Shown piece by piece: positions 25,305-36,784 of a stretch of DNA of 64,000 bases (position 1 is the first letter of the stretch; every line of letters starts with the position of its first letter). This DNA comes from Candidatus Eiseniibacteriota bacterium (GTDB lineage: Bacteria; Eisenbacteria; RBG-16-71-46; CAIMUX01; WJJG01), in contig JAGMBO010000004.1 in the NCBI GenBank assembly GCA_023129715.1, forward strand, positions 62,001 to 126,000. The letters are read 5' to 3'. A program made the position numbers and the translations under genes. The notes beneath the pieces are model-generated. The model saw nothing but the letters and a program-made list of their open reading frames with translations. It was not told the DNA's origin and did not search any database.

Positions 25305-26330
25305 ATGGTCAACGTGGCCGTCATTGGGGTAGGGTACTGGGGACCGAATCTCGTGCGGAACCTGGTTGAGAACTCGCTCTGCAATGACGTCGTTGTCTGC
25401 GATGTCGATTCCGCTAAGCTTGAGAAGATCCTGCGGCGCTACCCCGGCGTCCGGGTGACCACCCAGGCCGAAGAGGTCTTTGCCTCGCGCGATGTCGATG
25501 CGGTGATGATCTCAACCCCGCCGATGACCCACTACAAGCTGGCCAAGCGATCGATCGAGGCAGGCAAGCATGTCTTCGTCGAAAAGCCCTTCACGCTGGC
25601 TTCCGCCGAGGGCGAGGAGCTGATCGACCTCGCCAGTCGCTCCAAGCGCGTGCTCATGGTCGGGCATACGTTCGAGTACAGCCCGCCGGTGCGCAAGATT
25701 CGCGAGATCGTCCGCTCGGGGGAACTGGGCAAGATCTTCTACGTGAGTTCGACGCGTGTGAACCTGGGGCTGCACCAGAAGGATTCGAGCGTGCTCTGGG
25801 ATCTCGCGCCCCACGACCTCTCGATGCTTTTCTACTGGCTCGATGAGATGCCGACCGAGGTGATGGCGACCGGCAAGGACTTCGTCCAGCCGGGCATTCC
25901 GGATGTCGCCTTTATCTTCATGCGCTTCGGTTCCGGAACGATCGCCCATGTTCAGGTGAGTTGGCTGGCGCCCTCAAAGCTGCGCCGCACGACGGTGGTC
26001 GGCAGCGCAAAGATGCTCGTCTATGACGACACGCAGAACATCGAGCAGGTCAAGATCTTCGACAAGGGTGTCAACTACCGCGACCCGAATACCTTCGGGG
26101 AGTATCAGCTCAGCTACCGCATGGGGGACATCGTCTCGCCTCGTTTGGAGACCTACGAACCGCTGCAGGCCGAGGTGACCGACTTTCTCGAGTCGCTGGT
26201 CAATGGTCGCCGCCCGTCGGCGACCGGCGAGGACGGCCTGCGGGTCGTGCGCGTCCTTGAGGCGGCCGAGCGCTCACTCAGCAACAGTGGTCACGTCGAA
26301 GTTCTGCCCCGCGAAGAGTCGCTCGTCTAG
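25305..26330 (+). CDS. Gfo/Idh/MocA-family NAD(P)-dependent oxidoreductase
   Basis: The 341-residue protein has the family's Rossmann start (VAVIGVGYWGPNLVRNL), the EKPF motif near residue 93, and the catalytic-region motif WDLAPHDLSML. Such enzymes oxidise or dehydrogenate sugars, often nucleotide sugars in surface polysaccharide pathways (WlbA/WbpB-like). Placement right after the sugar transferase supports that use here, but the exact substrate cannot be read from sequence. ATG at 25305 follows AAGGAGA. Confidence 0.9.
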   Translation: MVNVAVIGVGYWGPNLVRNLVENSLCNDVVVCDVDSAKLEKILRRYPGVRVTTQAEEVFASRDVDAVMISTPPMTHYKLAKRSIEAGKHVFVEKPFTLASAEGEELIDLASRSKRVLMVGHTFEYSPPVRKIREIVRSGELGKIFYVSSTRVNLGLHQKDSSVLWDLAPHDLSMLFYWLDEMPTEVMATGKDFVQPGIPDVAFIFMRFGSGTIAHVQVSWLAPSKLRRTTVVGSAKMLVYDDTQNIEQVKIFDKGVNYRDPNTFGEYQLSYRMGDIVSPRLETYEPLQAEVTDFLESLVNGRRPSATGEDGLRVVRVLEAAERSLSNSGHVEVLPREESLV

Positions 26331-26441
26331 TCGCTCCGCAGGCTCTACTGAACGCAGTGCCCGCAAGACAGACGCCCTGGCCCGGCGCATCGGGCCGGAC
26401 TGCGTGCGGTGCCCCGGATCCGATGTGCGGGTGGCGCAACA

Positions 26442-26470
26442 TTGACCACTCCGGGTGCCTCTGCTACCCT
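26442..26470 (+). promoter_or_regulatory. Candidate promoter of valS
   Basis: TTGACC (26442-26447), a 17-base spacer and TACCCT (26465-26470) lie 124 bases before the valS start in a 263-base gap. I looked for a T-box and did not find its conserved antiterminator sequence. Confidence 0.4.
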
Positions 26471-26593
26471 CCATTCTTCTGGAAACCGGATCCCTCTTCG
26501 GCGAATGATGGAGTATCCGAGCGGCCCATGGATCGACGAGGTCCCGATCCGTCTGAGCGGTCGCGCCGCAGCCAGATCCCAGGGAGCAGACCT

Positions 26594-29230
<2,637 letters not shown>

Positions 29231-29241
29231 AATCCCCACGA

Positions 29242-29296
29242 CCTGGGAATACCCAGGCCCTCGGCGGGGTAATCCCCCTGGAGGGAGCGTGCTCCC
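29242..29296 (+). terminator. Two GC-rich hairpins after valS
   Basis: CCTGGG/CCCAGG (29242-29247 and 29252-29257, 4-base loop) and the palindrome GGGAGC-GT-GCTCCC (29283-29296) lie in the 121-base gap after valS, followed by a G-run. Neither has a T-run. They may reduce read-through or protect mRNA ends. Confidence 0.4.
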
Positions 29297-29351
29297 CCGG
29301 GGGGGGCTCCGGCGCTCCGAGCGGCGCAATTTCTGCAAGAGGAGGTGCACA

Positions 29352-30812
29352 ATGTTGCGAACGATGCTCTCGATCGATCAGGTCGCCATGAACCGCGGGG
29401 AGGGAAGCGCGCGGCGGGGCCGCGTGGGCCGGCTGCGGTGGATGACGATGTTCTTGCTGGCGGGGATCGTGCTGGCCGGGATGCCCCTGCCGGCCGCGGC
29501 TGAGGAGGAACGCGCCTTATCGCTGACGATCTACAACCGCGACCTAGGGCTGGTGCGCGACATGCGCTCGCTGGAGGTCGTCACCGGGACCGGCTGGGTC
29601 GACTTCCGTGATGTGCCCGCCCGGATCGACCCGACGTCGGTGCACTTCAAGGCGATCGACGGCAGTCCCCTCGTGGTGCTGGAGCAGAACTACCGCTACG
29701 ACTTAGTGAGCTCGGAGAAGATCCTCGAGCGCTATCTCGATTCCGACGTCAAGGTGATCCTCGAAGAGGGGCGTCTCTACGAGGGGCAGCTGCTCAGCGC
29801 GAGCGGGAAGCATCTCGTCCTCGGTGGGGTCGACCCGGGCGAGGGGGTCACGATCCTGACTCGCGAGAAGGTGACCGACATCCAGTTCCCGGCCCTGCCC
29901 GAGGGGTTGATTACCCGCCCGACGCTCGCCTGGCTGCTCTCGGCCGAGCGCGGTGGGGCGCGGGATGTCGAGGTCAGCTATCTGACCGGGGGCTTCGATT
30001 GGCATGCCGAGTACGTCGCGCTGGTCAATGAAGAAGATACCGGCATGCATTTCTCCGGGTGGGTGAGCATCGACAACCACAGCGGCGCGACCTATCCCAA
30101 CGCCGACCTACAGCTCGTGGCCGGTGACATCAACCGGGTTGCCCCGGTGCAGAGGCTGGCGAAGGGACGCGGCGCGGCGCTCGGCGAAATGATGATGGCG
30201 CAGGCCCCGGGCTTCGAGGAGGAGGCCTTTTTCGAGTATCACCTCTATACCCTCGGCCGGCGCACGACCCTGCGGGACCGCGAGACCAAGCAGCTCGCGC
30301 TGTTCGATCCGGCGACCTGTGATGTCGAGAAGCGCTACGAGTCGAACCCGCGGCGCGACGGCGCCAAGGTGCGGGTCGTGCTCGAGACGACCAACAGCCG
30401 GGAGCTGGGTCTCGGGATGCCGCTGCCCCAGGGGACGGTGCGGGTGTATAAGCGTGACCGACGCGAGAAGCTGCAGTTCCTCGGCGAGGATCGCATCGAT
30501 CACACGCCGCGCGATGAGAAGTTGCGGATCTTCATCGGCAAGGCCTTCGACCTCGTTGTCGAGCGCACCGAGCTTGCCTCGCGCAAGGTGGGCCCCCGCG
30601 ACCGCGAAATCGATGTCGAGATCGAAGTGCGCAACCGCAAGGAGGACGCAGCGGCCACGGTTCTGATCCAGGAAGACCTCTATGGATTCTGGAAGGTATT
30701 GAATGCGAACATGTCCTACGAGCAGAAGTCCTCATCACGCATCGAGTTCACCGTCACGGTCGCCGCGGGTGAGACGGCGACGGTGACCTACACGGTGCGT
30801 TTCACGCGCTAG
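29352..30812 (+). CDS. Exported DUF4139-type protein, function unknown
   Basis: The 486-residue product has a long N-region and a signal peptide ending near residue 50 (MTMFLLAGIVLAGMPLPAAA), then a beta-rich body. YNRDLGLVRDMRSLEV and VDFRDVPARIDPTSVHFKAI resemble the start of DUF4139 family proteins, and the C-terminus has VTVAAGETATVTYTVRF. No catalytic motif is known for this family. The ATG at 29352 has a strong AGGAGGTG site; a later ATG at 29388 is possible. It is flanked by housekeeping genes with no clear link. Confidence 0.78.
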   Translation: MLRTMLSIDQVAMNRGEGSARRGRVGRLRWMTMFLLAGIVLAGMPLPAAAEEERALSLTIYNRDLGLVRDMRSLEVVTGTGWVDFRDVPARIDPTSVHFKAIDGSPLVVLEQNYRYDLVSSEKILERYLDSDVKVILEEGRLYEGQLLSASGKHLVLGGVDPGEGVTILTREKVTDIQFPALPEGLITRPTLAWLLSAERGGARDVEVSYLTGGFDWHAEYVALVNEEDTGMHFSGWVSIDNHSGATYPNADLQLVAGDINRVAPVQRLAKGRGAALGEMMMAQAPGFEEEAFFEYHLYTLGRRTTLRDRETKQLALFDPATCDVEKRYESNPRRDGAKVRVVLETTNSRELGLGMPLPQGTVRVYKRDRREKLQFLGEDRIDHTPRDEKLRIFIGKAFDLVVERTELASRKVGPRDREIDVEIEVRNRKEDAAATVLIQEDLYGFWKVLNANMSYEQKSSSRIEFTVTVAAGETATVTYTVRFTR

Positions 30813-30908
30813 TCGCGCCGGGAGGTCGTGGGAGACCGATCAGACCGGCATGTGCGCGGGCGATGACGAGCCCGCACCGCCGGCGGGGGCAACAGGGAGT
30901 AGGGCGGC

Positions 30909-33041
30909 GTGGAGCAGGGCAGCGTGGAGACACCGGCGAGCTTCGAGCTCGTGGCCCGCTATGCGCCCTTCGGCGATCAGCCGCGGGCGATCGAGGAGCT
31001 TTGCGCCGGACTGGCCGAGGGGCGGCGCCACCAGACGCTGCTCGGCGTGACCGGGTCGGGGAAGACCTTCACGATCGCCAACGTCATCGCGCGGGCCAAA
31101 CGCCCCACGCTGATCATCTCGCACAACAAGACGCTGGCCGCGCAACTCTTCGGTGAGTTCCGGGCCTACTTCCCGCATAACGGCGTCGGCTACTTCGTCA
31201 GCTACTACGACTACTATCAGCCCGAGGCCTATGTCCCGCAGACCGACACCTACATCGAGAAAGACGCGAGCATCAATGACGACATCGATCGCCTGCGGCT
31301 GCAAGCGACCGGGTTGCTGCTGGAGCGCCGTGACGTGGTCGTCGTTGCCAGCGTCTCCTGCATCTACGGCCTGGGGGCGCCCGAAGACTTCCAGGCGCAG
31401 ACCCTGCTGCTCAACCAGGGGCAGGAGATCACGCGTGAGGAGATCCTCGAGCGCCTGGTCGGCATGCAATACCAGCGCAACGACCTCGAGCTGCGCCGCG
31501 GAGCGTTTCGCGTGCGCGGGGATCTGATCGAGGTCTTCCCGGCGCACACGGGAGAGCTCTTTCGTATCTCGCTCCTCGGCGATGAGATCGAATCGATCCA
31601 CGCCGTCGATCCGGTGACCGCCGCCCGGCGGGAGGCGCGCCGGCGCCTGGCACTCTTTCCGGCGACCCACTTCGTGCTGCCACGCGAGCGAATCGCACGC
31701 GCGATCTCCGGCATCGAGAGCGAACTCGGCGAGCGTCTGACCCACTTGCGCCGCGAGGGCAAGCTGCTCGAGGCGCAGCGGCTCGAACAGCGCACGCGCT
31801 ACGATCTCGAGATGCTGCGCGAGATGGGCTATTGCCAGGGGATCGAGAACTACTCGCGGCACTTGAGCGGCCGCGCTCCCGGCCAGCGGCCTGCCTGCCT
31901 GCTCGACTACTTCCCCTCCGATTTCCTGATCGTCATCGACGAGTCGCACGTCAGTGTGCCGCAGTTGCGCGCGATGTATGCGGGGGACCGTTCGCGCAAG
32001 GGGACTCTTGTCGAGTATGGCTTCCGCTTGCCCTCGGCGCTGGATAACCGTCCGCTGCGTTTCGAGGAGTTCAATGACGTGGCGCACCAGATGATCTACA
32101 TCTCGGCGACACCGGCCGAGTACGAAATCGAGTGCTGCCAGGGGGTGGTGACCGAGCAAGTCATCCGCCCGACCGGCCTGCTCGACCCCGAGATCGTGAT
32201 CCATGCCACCGAGGGGCAGATCGACGACCTCCTGGAACGCATCCGGGTCTGCACGGGCCGCAACGAGCGCGTGCTGATTACGACGCTGACCAAACGCATG
32301 GCCGAGGAGCTGACCGACTTCTTTGTCGGCGCCGGCGTGCGCGTGCGTTACATCCATGCGGATGTCGATGCGATCGAGCGGGTCGAGATCGTGCGCGGGC
32401 TGCGGCTGGGGGAGTTCGATGTCCTGGTCGGCATCAATCTCCTGCGCGAGGGGCTCGATTTGCCCGAGGTTGCGCTGGTGGCGATTCTGGATGCCGACAA
32501 GGAGGGATTCCTACGCTCCGGCCGTTCGTTGATCCAGACCGCGGGGCGGGCGGCGCGCAACGTGCATGGCCAGGTCGTGTTCTATGGCGATGCGACGACC
32601 GACTCGATGCGCCGGGCGATCGAGGAGACCCAGCGCCGGCGTGAGCGCCAACTCGCGTACAATGCAGCCCATGGCATCACGCCGCGCTCGATCGTCAAGA
32701 GCGCCGAGGAGATCCTCGGCGTGACTCTGGTCGCCAACCGCGAGGTCGAGCAGCAGGGGAGCGTCGAACCGGACGCGATGCTGCAAATGCTCGATCCGGC
32801 CATCGCGGGAGATCCCCGGGCGATGATTGCGCTGTTGACCCGCGAGATGAAGGCGGCGGCTTCCCAGCTCGAGTACGAGCGCGCGGCCAGCCTGCGGGAT
32901 CGGATCTTCGAGCTGCAGCTTGCGATCGGAGAGGATGAGGGGTCGGGGTCAGGCACGGAGGAACGAAACCACGCGGGAAAGCGGGACCGGGCGCGGAAGC
33001 CGGGGACGTCGGGTCGGCGGCGAGCCAAGAAGCGGCGCTGA
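30909..33041 (+). CDS. uvrB: Excinuclease ABC subunit B
   Basis: UvrB is the damage-verification helicase of nucleotide excision repair. The 710-residue product shows motif I ([14 protein letters not shown]), the beta-hairpin region ([20 protein letters not shown]), DESH ([12 protein letters not shown]), the later helicase motifs ([29 protein letters not shown]) and a C-terminal UVR motif ([20 protein letters not shown]) that binds UvrC. A basic tail of about 35 residues follows. The start is GTG at 30909. uvrA and uvrC are not in the window. Confidence 0.98.
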   Translation: MEQGSVETPASFELVARYAPFGDQPRAIEELCAGLAEGRRHQTLLGVTGSGKTFTIANVIARAKRPTLIISHNKTLAAQLFGEFRAYFPHNGVGYFVSYYDYYQPEAYVPQTDTYIEKDASINDDIDRLRLQATGLLLERRDVVVVASVSCIYGLGAPEDFQAQTLLLNQGQEITREEILERLVGMQYQRNDLELRRGAFRVRGDLIEVFPAHTGELFRISLLGDEIESIHAVDPVTAARREARRRLALFPATHFVLPRERIARAISGIESELGERLTHLRREGKLLEAQRLEQRTRYDLEMLREMGYCQGIENYSRHLSGRAPGQRPACLLDYFPSDFLIVIDESHVSVPQLRAMYAGDRSRKGTLVEYGFRLPSALDNRPLRFEEFNDVAHQMIYISATPAEYEIECCQGVVTEQVIRPTGLLDPEIVIHATEGQIDDLLERIRVCTGRNERVLITTLTKRMAEELTDFFVGAGVRVRYIHADVDAIERVEIVRGLRLGEFDVLVGINLLREGLDLPEVALVAILDADKEGFLRSGRSLIQTAGRAARNVHGQVVFYGDATTDSMRRAIEETQRRRERQLAYNAAHGITPRSIVKSAEEILGVTLVANREVEQQGSVEPDAMLQMLDPAIAGDPRAMIALLTREMKAAASQLEYERAASLRDRIFELQLAIGEDEGSGSGTEERNHAGKRDRARKPGTSGRRRAKKRR

Positions 33042-33133
33042 GGCGGTTGGCTCTGTTCCCATACGTCTTCTGTGATGATTGAGGACCGGATGGGATCGCT
33101 CTGGGCCGGTGAGACGGAAAGGAGAGCAGCGCA

Positions 33134-34012
33134 ATGGACGCGATCGAGCGCGAGGAGGCCCTTGGGCGGTTGATCGACCTGGCTCTGGCTGAGGATCTCG
33201 GCCCGGGAGATGCCACCGCCGCTGCGCTCGCGCTCGATGCAGTGGCGGCCGCGGGCGCGATCCGCGCGAAGCAGGCCGGTGTGGTCTCGGGTCTCGCGGT
33301 GGCCGAGCGGGTCTTCGCGACCGTGGACCCCGCGATCGTCTGGGAAGCGGCGCTCGCCGACGGCCGGCCGGTCGAGCCAGGCAGCATTGTTGCGCGGCTG
33401 CGGGGAGCGGCAGCGAGCCTGCTCGCCGCCGAGCGGGTGGCGCTCAACTTCCTACAGCATCTATCGGGTGTGGCCACCCTCACCGCCCGGTTCGCCGCCC
33501 AGGTAGCGGGCAGTGGGGTTGCGATCCTCGACACCCGCAAGACAACCCCGGGGCAACGTTGGCTCGAGAAGGAAGCGGTTCTCCATGGCGGCGGCGGCAA
33601 TCATCGCCAGGGTCTCTACGATGCGCTGATGATCAAGGAGAATCATGCCGTCGCGGCCGGCGGCCTCGGCGAGGCGATCCGCCGCGCCCGCGCGCGAGCT
33701 GTGCCGGGAATAGCGCTGATCGTCGAGGCGCGCGATCTGGCCGAGGTGGAGAGCGCCCTGCAAGCAGGGGTCACCCGGATCTTGCTCGACAACTTCACGC
33801 CCGCACGGGCTCGGGAGGCGGCTGCCCGCATCCAGGCCTACAATCGTGAGCAGCCCGGTGCGCGCGGCGGGCCGATCGCCGTCGAGGTCTCCGGCGGAAT
33901 CACGCTCGAGACGATTGCCGACCATGCTCAGCCGGGGATCGACTACATCTCGATCGGGGCGCTGACCCATTCGGCCCCGGCGCTCGATTTCAGTCTCGAA
34001 TTCGCCCCGTGA
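33134..34012 (+). CDS. nadC: Nicotinate-nucleotide pyrophosphorylase (quinolinate phosphoribosyltransferase)
   Basis: NadC converts quinolinate and PRPP to nicotinate mononucleotide in de novo NAD synthesis. The 292-residue product has the family features AEDLGPGDATAAAL, LNFLQHLSGVATLTARF, LDTRKTTPGQRWLEKEAV, the loop GGGGNHRQGLYDALMIKENH, and C-terminal VEVSGGITLETIADHA and YISIGALTHSAPALDFSL. ATG at 33134 follows AAAGGAGAG. It is 28 bases from birA; nadA and nadB are not here. Confidence 0.97.
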   Translation: MDAIEREEALGRLIDLALAEDLGPGDATAAALALDAVAAAGAIRAKQAGVVSGLAVAERVFATVDPAIVWEAALADGRPVEPGSIVARLRGAAASLLAAERVALNFLQHLSGVATLTARFAAQVAGSGVAILDTRKTTPGQRWLEKEAVLHGGGGNHRQGLYDALMIKENHAVAAGGLGEAIRRARARAVPGIALIVEARDLAEVESALQAGVTRILLDNFTPARAREAAARIQAYNREQPGARGGPIAVEVSGGITLETIADHAQPGIDYISIGALTHSAPALDFSLEFAP

Positions 34013-34040
34013 GTGCGCCGAGCGTTGAGGGAGGAGCAGC

Positions 34041-34889
34041 TTGCCCGAGAGACAATCTTCCCAGGCGAAGAGCGATGATCGTGGGTCCGACGGCGACCTC
34101 GATCAAATGCGCCTCGAGGATGCCTGCCGCGGAATCGCCCTGGTTCGCGAGTGTTTCTGGTTCGCGCAGGTCGATTCGACCCAGGAAGAACTGCGTCGCC
34201 GCCGCGACGAGGTCGGCCCGGGGACGCTGATCGTCGCCGATCTCCAGACGGCGGGCCGCGGGCGCCGGGGGCGCAGCTGGTTCTCGCCCCGCCAGGGCCT
34301 CTGGTTCAGTCTAGGAGTCCGGCCGCCGCGTGAACGGCGCGAGTGGCCGCTGATCACCTCGATCGCCGGGCTTGCGCTCCGGGAGGCCTTGCGAGAGGTT
34401 GCCGGGCTCTCATGCGGGATCAAATGGCCCAACGACCTTCTCTGCCGGGGGCGCAAGATCGCGGGGATTCTCGCTGAATCCTCGGGCAAAGGCGGGGTCG
34501 CCCTCGGCGCCGGGGTCAATCTCGCCCAGGAGCGACGCGACTTCCCGCCCGAGCTTCGCGCGAGCGCCACTTCGGTGCGCCTCGAGGCGGGGCGCGTTCC
34601 GCCCCGCGCGCCTCTGCTGCGGGCGTTCCTCGAGGCTTTCCGGGAGCGCCTCGGGCGGTTCTCCGTGGGGGGGGGGCGTGCCGTGCGAGAGGAGTTGCGG
34701 GCTGCCTCACTGCTGATCGGTCGGTGGATCACCCTCGCCGATGGCAGCGGGGGGCGGGTCGCTGACATTGCCGAGGAGGGGGGGCTGATCCTGGAACCTC
34801 CAGCGACGGACAGCCATGCGGATAGGCGCGCCATCACCGTGACCAGCGGTGAGATCATCGCCATCGAGCCCCCGCTCGATCGGACTTGA
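34041..34889 (+). CDS. birA: Biotin--[acetyl-CoA-carboxylase] ligase, catalytic type without DNA-binding domain
   Basis: The enzyme attaches biotin to the carboxyl carrier protein of acetyl-CoA carboxylase. The catalytic motifs are ADLQTAGRGRRGRSWFSP, KWPNDLLCRGRKIAGIL and GAGVNLAQ, followed by the small C-terminal domain (GRWITLADGSGGRVADI). There is no room for the N-terminal helix-turn-helix of bifunctional BirA, so it should not repress the bio genes. The start is TTG at 34041 with a GGGAGGAG site, which decides it. It is between nadC and ftsY. Confidence 0.92.
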   Translation: MPERQSSQAKSDDRGSDGDLDQMRLEDACRGIALVRECFWFAQVDSTQEELRRRRDEVGPGTLIVADLQTAGRGRRGRSWFSPRQGLWFSLGVRPPRERREWPLITSIAGLALREALREVAGLSCGIKWPNDLLCRGRKIAGILAESSGKGGVALGAGVNLAQERRDFPPELRASATSVRLEAGRVPPRAPLLRAFLEAFRERLGRFSVGGGRAVREELRAASLLIGRWITLADGSGGRVADIAEEGGLILEPPATDSHADRRAITVTSGEIIAIEPPLDRT

Positions 34890-34979
34890 GATCGACGGGT
34901 CTCTGTGAGAGAAGCGTGGCTCGCGCGCCGGTGCTCTCGCGGCGAGCGCGTGCAGAAGACAGCAAGAGGAGGCAGGGGC

Positions 34980-35918
34980 GTGGCCACCCTTTGGAAACGA
35001 GTCGTCGATGGGATGCGCAAGACCCGCGCGGTCTTCGGCGAGGGGTTGCAGCAGGTCTTTCAGCGGTCGGGCAAGATCGACGATTCCTTCTACGAGGAGC
35101 TCGAAGAAGTCCTCTTGGGCGCCGATGTCGGGCTCGAGACGGCCGTTTCCCTGCGTGAGCGGTTCCAGCGCCGCGTCCGCGAGGCGGGCGTCAGCGAACC
35201 CGAGGAGGCCCGCGAGTTCTTGCGTGAGGTGGTGACCGAGACGCTGGCGCGGGCGGCCGCGAACGACGCTCCGGAACGGGGCAGCCCGCACGTGATTCTG
35301 ATCGTCGGGGTCAACGGAGTCGGCAAGACGACTTCGATCGGCAAGCTCGCCTGGCACTACCAGCAGGCGGGGTTGCGTCCGCTGGTTGTCGCCTCGGACA
35401 CCTACCGGGCGGCGGCCCTCGAGCAGCTCAGCATCTGGGCCGAGCGCGCCGGGGCGGAACTGATCCGCAGCAAGCCGGGCTCCGATCCCGCCGCCGTTGC
35501 CTATGATGGGATCAGCGCCGCCCGCGCGCGGGGCTGCGGGGTCGTGCTGGTCGACACCGCCGGCCGCTTGCAGACGAACCGGAACCTGATGGCTGAGTTG
35601 AGCAAGATCCATCGCGTCTTGGGCAAGGCGGAGCCAGGGGCGCCCCACGAGGTGCTGCTCGTCCTCGATGCCACCATCGGCCAGAATGCGCTCTCCCAGG
35701 CGTCGCTCTTCTCCGAGGCGGTCGAGGTCTCGGGCATCGTGCTGGCGAAGCTCGACGGCAGCGCGCGTGGCGGGGTGATTCTGGCGATTGCCGATCGACT
35801 CGGTATTCCGGTGCGTTACGTCGGTCTTGGCGAGACCCTTGAAGATCTGGCCGAGTTCGATCCCGAGACGTTCGCCCGTGCCCTGCTCGAGCCGCCGGGG
35901 CGGGACGCCCAGAACTGA
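34980..35918 (+). CDS. ftsY: Signal recognition particle receptor FtsY
   Basis: FtsY docks SRP-ribosome complexes at the membrane. The 312-residue product has the N domain (about 1-95) and the G domain with GVNGVGKTTSIGKLAW, DTYRAAALEQL, DTAGRLQTNRNLM, AKLDGSARGG and the closing VGLGETLEDLAEFDPETF. The acidic A domain of enterics is absent. GTG at 34980, with GAGGAGG seven bases before, is chosen over an upstream start at 34905. It is the second SRP-GTPase in the window, and unlike FlhF its motifs are canonical. Confidence 0.97.
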   Translation: MATLWKRVVDGMRKTRAVFGEGLQQVFQRSGKIDDSFYEELEEVLLGADVGLETAVSLRERFQRRVREAGVSEPEEAREFLREVVTETLARAAANDAPERGSPHVILIVGVNGVGKTTSIGKLAWHYQQAGLRPLVVASDTYRAAALEQLSIWAERAGAELIRSKPGSDPAAVAYDGISAARARGCGVVLVDTAGRLQTNRNLMAELSKIHRVLGKAEPGAPHEVLLVLDATIGQNALSQASLFSEAVEVSGIVLAKLDGSARGGVILAIADRLGIPVRYVGLGETLEDLAEFDPETFARALLEPPGRDAQN

Positions 35919-35963
35919 TTTCTGGAACCGACTTGGCTATGCCTCTCTCATGGGAGGTAGTGA

Positions 35964-36662
35964 ATGCCAAGATCGGACAGAGTCTCCTACGACAGCGCAA
36001 GCCAGATCGGTGGGCCACGCCGGCTCGATCCCCAGGCGGTGCTGCAACAGGGACCACGCCCCTTCAGCGACCATGAGTTGGTTGCCATCGTGCTCGGCGA
36101 GGGCCTGCCCGAACCGCAACGTCTGGCGTTGGCCGGGCGTCTGCTCGACGGGGGCTCGGCGGCGCTCCTGCGCCGCGTCAGCCCCCGCCGCGTCCGGCGG
36201 CTGCTCGGGGATGTGGGCGGAGCACGCCTACTTGCCTCGCTCGAGCTCGGCTGCCGGGCGATTCGCGGGGGCGGGAGGCGCGCGATCTCATCGCCGCGCC
36301 ATGTTCAGGAATATGCCCGCGTCTACGCCACGGCGCAGAAAGAACACTTCCTCGTCATTCATCTCAACGCCCGCCATGTGCCGATCTCGCTCGAGGTTGT
36401 CAGTATTGGAACGTTATCTTCCAGCCTGGTGCATCCCCGGGAGGTCTTTCGTGCCGCGATCGCCGAGGGCAGCGCCAGCTTGATCCTGGTTCACAACCAC
36501 CCCTCCGGCGATCCCTCACCGAGCCCCGACGATATCGAGATCACCAGTCGACTCGGCAAGGTCGGTGAGCTGGTCGGCATCGAGGTGCTCGATCACGTCA
36601 TCCTTGCTCAGGAGCGCTACTTCTCCTTCCGTGAAGAGGGATTCCTCGGCAAGGGGGAGTAG
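35964..36662 (+). CDS. radC: RadC family JAMM-type protein
   Basis: RadC proteins carry an N-terminal helix-hairpin-helix-like domain and a C-terminal JAMM metalloprotease fold; their biochemical role is unsettled despite the old DNA-repair name. The 232-residue product has the metal-site motif LVHNHPSGDPSPSPDD and an upstream EHFLVIHLNARHVPI. All JAMM ligands (HxH...D) appear present. ATG at 35964 follows GGGAGGTAG. It lies downstream of ftsY in the same orientation. Confidence 0.95.
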   Translation: MPRSDRVSYDSASQIGGPRRLDPQAVLQQGPRPFSDHELVAIVLGEGLPEPQRLALAGRLLDGGSAALLRRVSPRRVRRLLGDVGGARLLASLELGCRAIRGGGRRAISSPRHVQEYARVYATAQKEHFLVIHLNARHVPISLEVVSIGTLSSSLVHPREVFRAAIAEGSASLILVHNHPSGDPSPSPDDIEITSRLGKVGELVGIEVLDHVILAQERYFSFREEGFLGKGE

Positions 36663-36713
36663 GGGGTTGCGATTGAAGACTCACCAGATGCCGGGGTTAC
36701 GAGGGTCATCTTG

Positions 36714-36722
36714 TGGTAGAAT
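36714..36722 (+). promoter_or_regulatory. Candidate extended -10 promoter before the secreted amidotransferase-like gene
   Basis: TGG directly before TAGAAT (36717-36722) forms an extended -10 element in the 122-base gap after radC. No good -35 hexamer is seen 16-18 bases upstream. Confidence 0.35.
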
Positions 36723-36784
36723 AACACTGGATTCGTGCGTACGACCCGGAGCACACACGCCGGGAGACCGACAGGGGGCCTGGA

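Noticed and set aside
26331-26593. T-box riboswitch before valS
   Set aside because: The 263-base leader lacks the conserved T-box antiterminator sequence and a terminator with a T-run.
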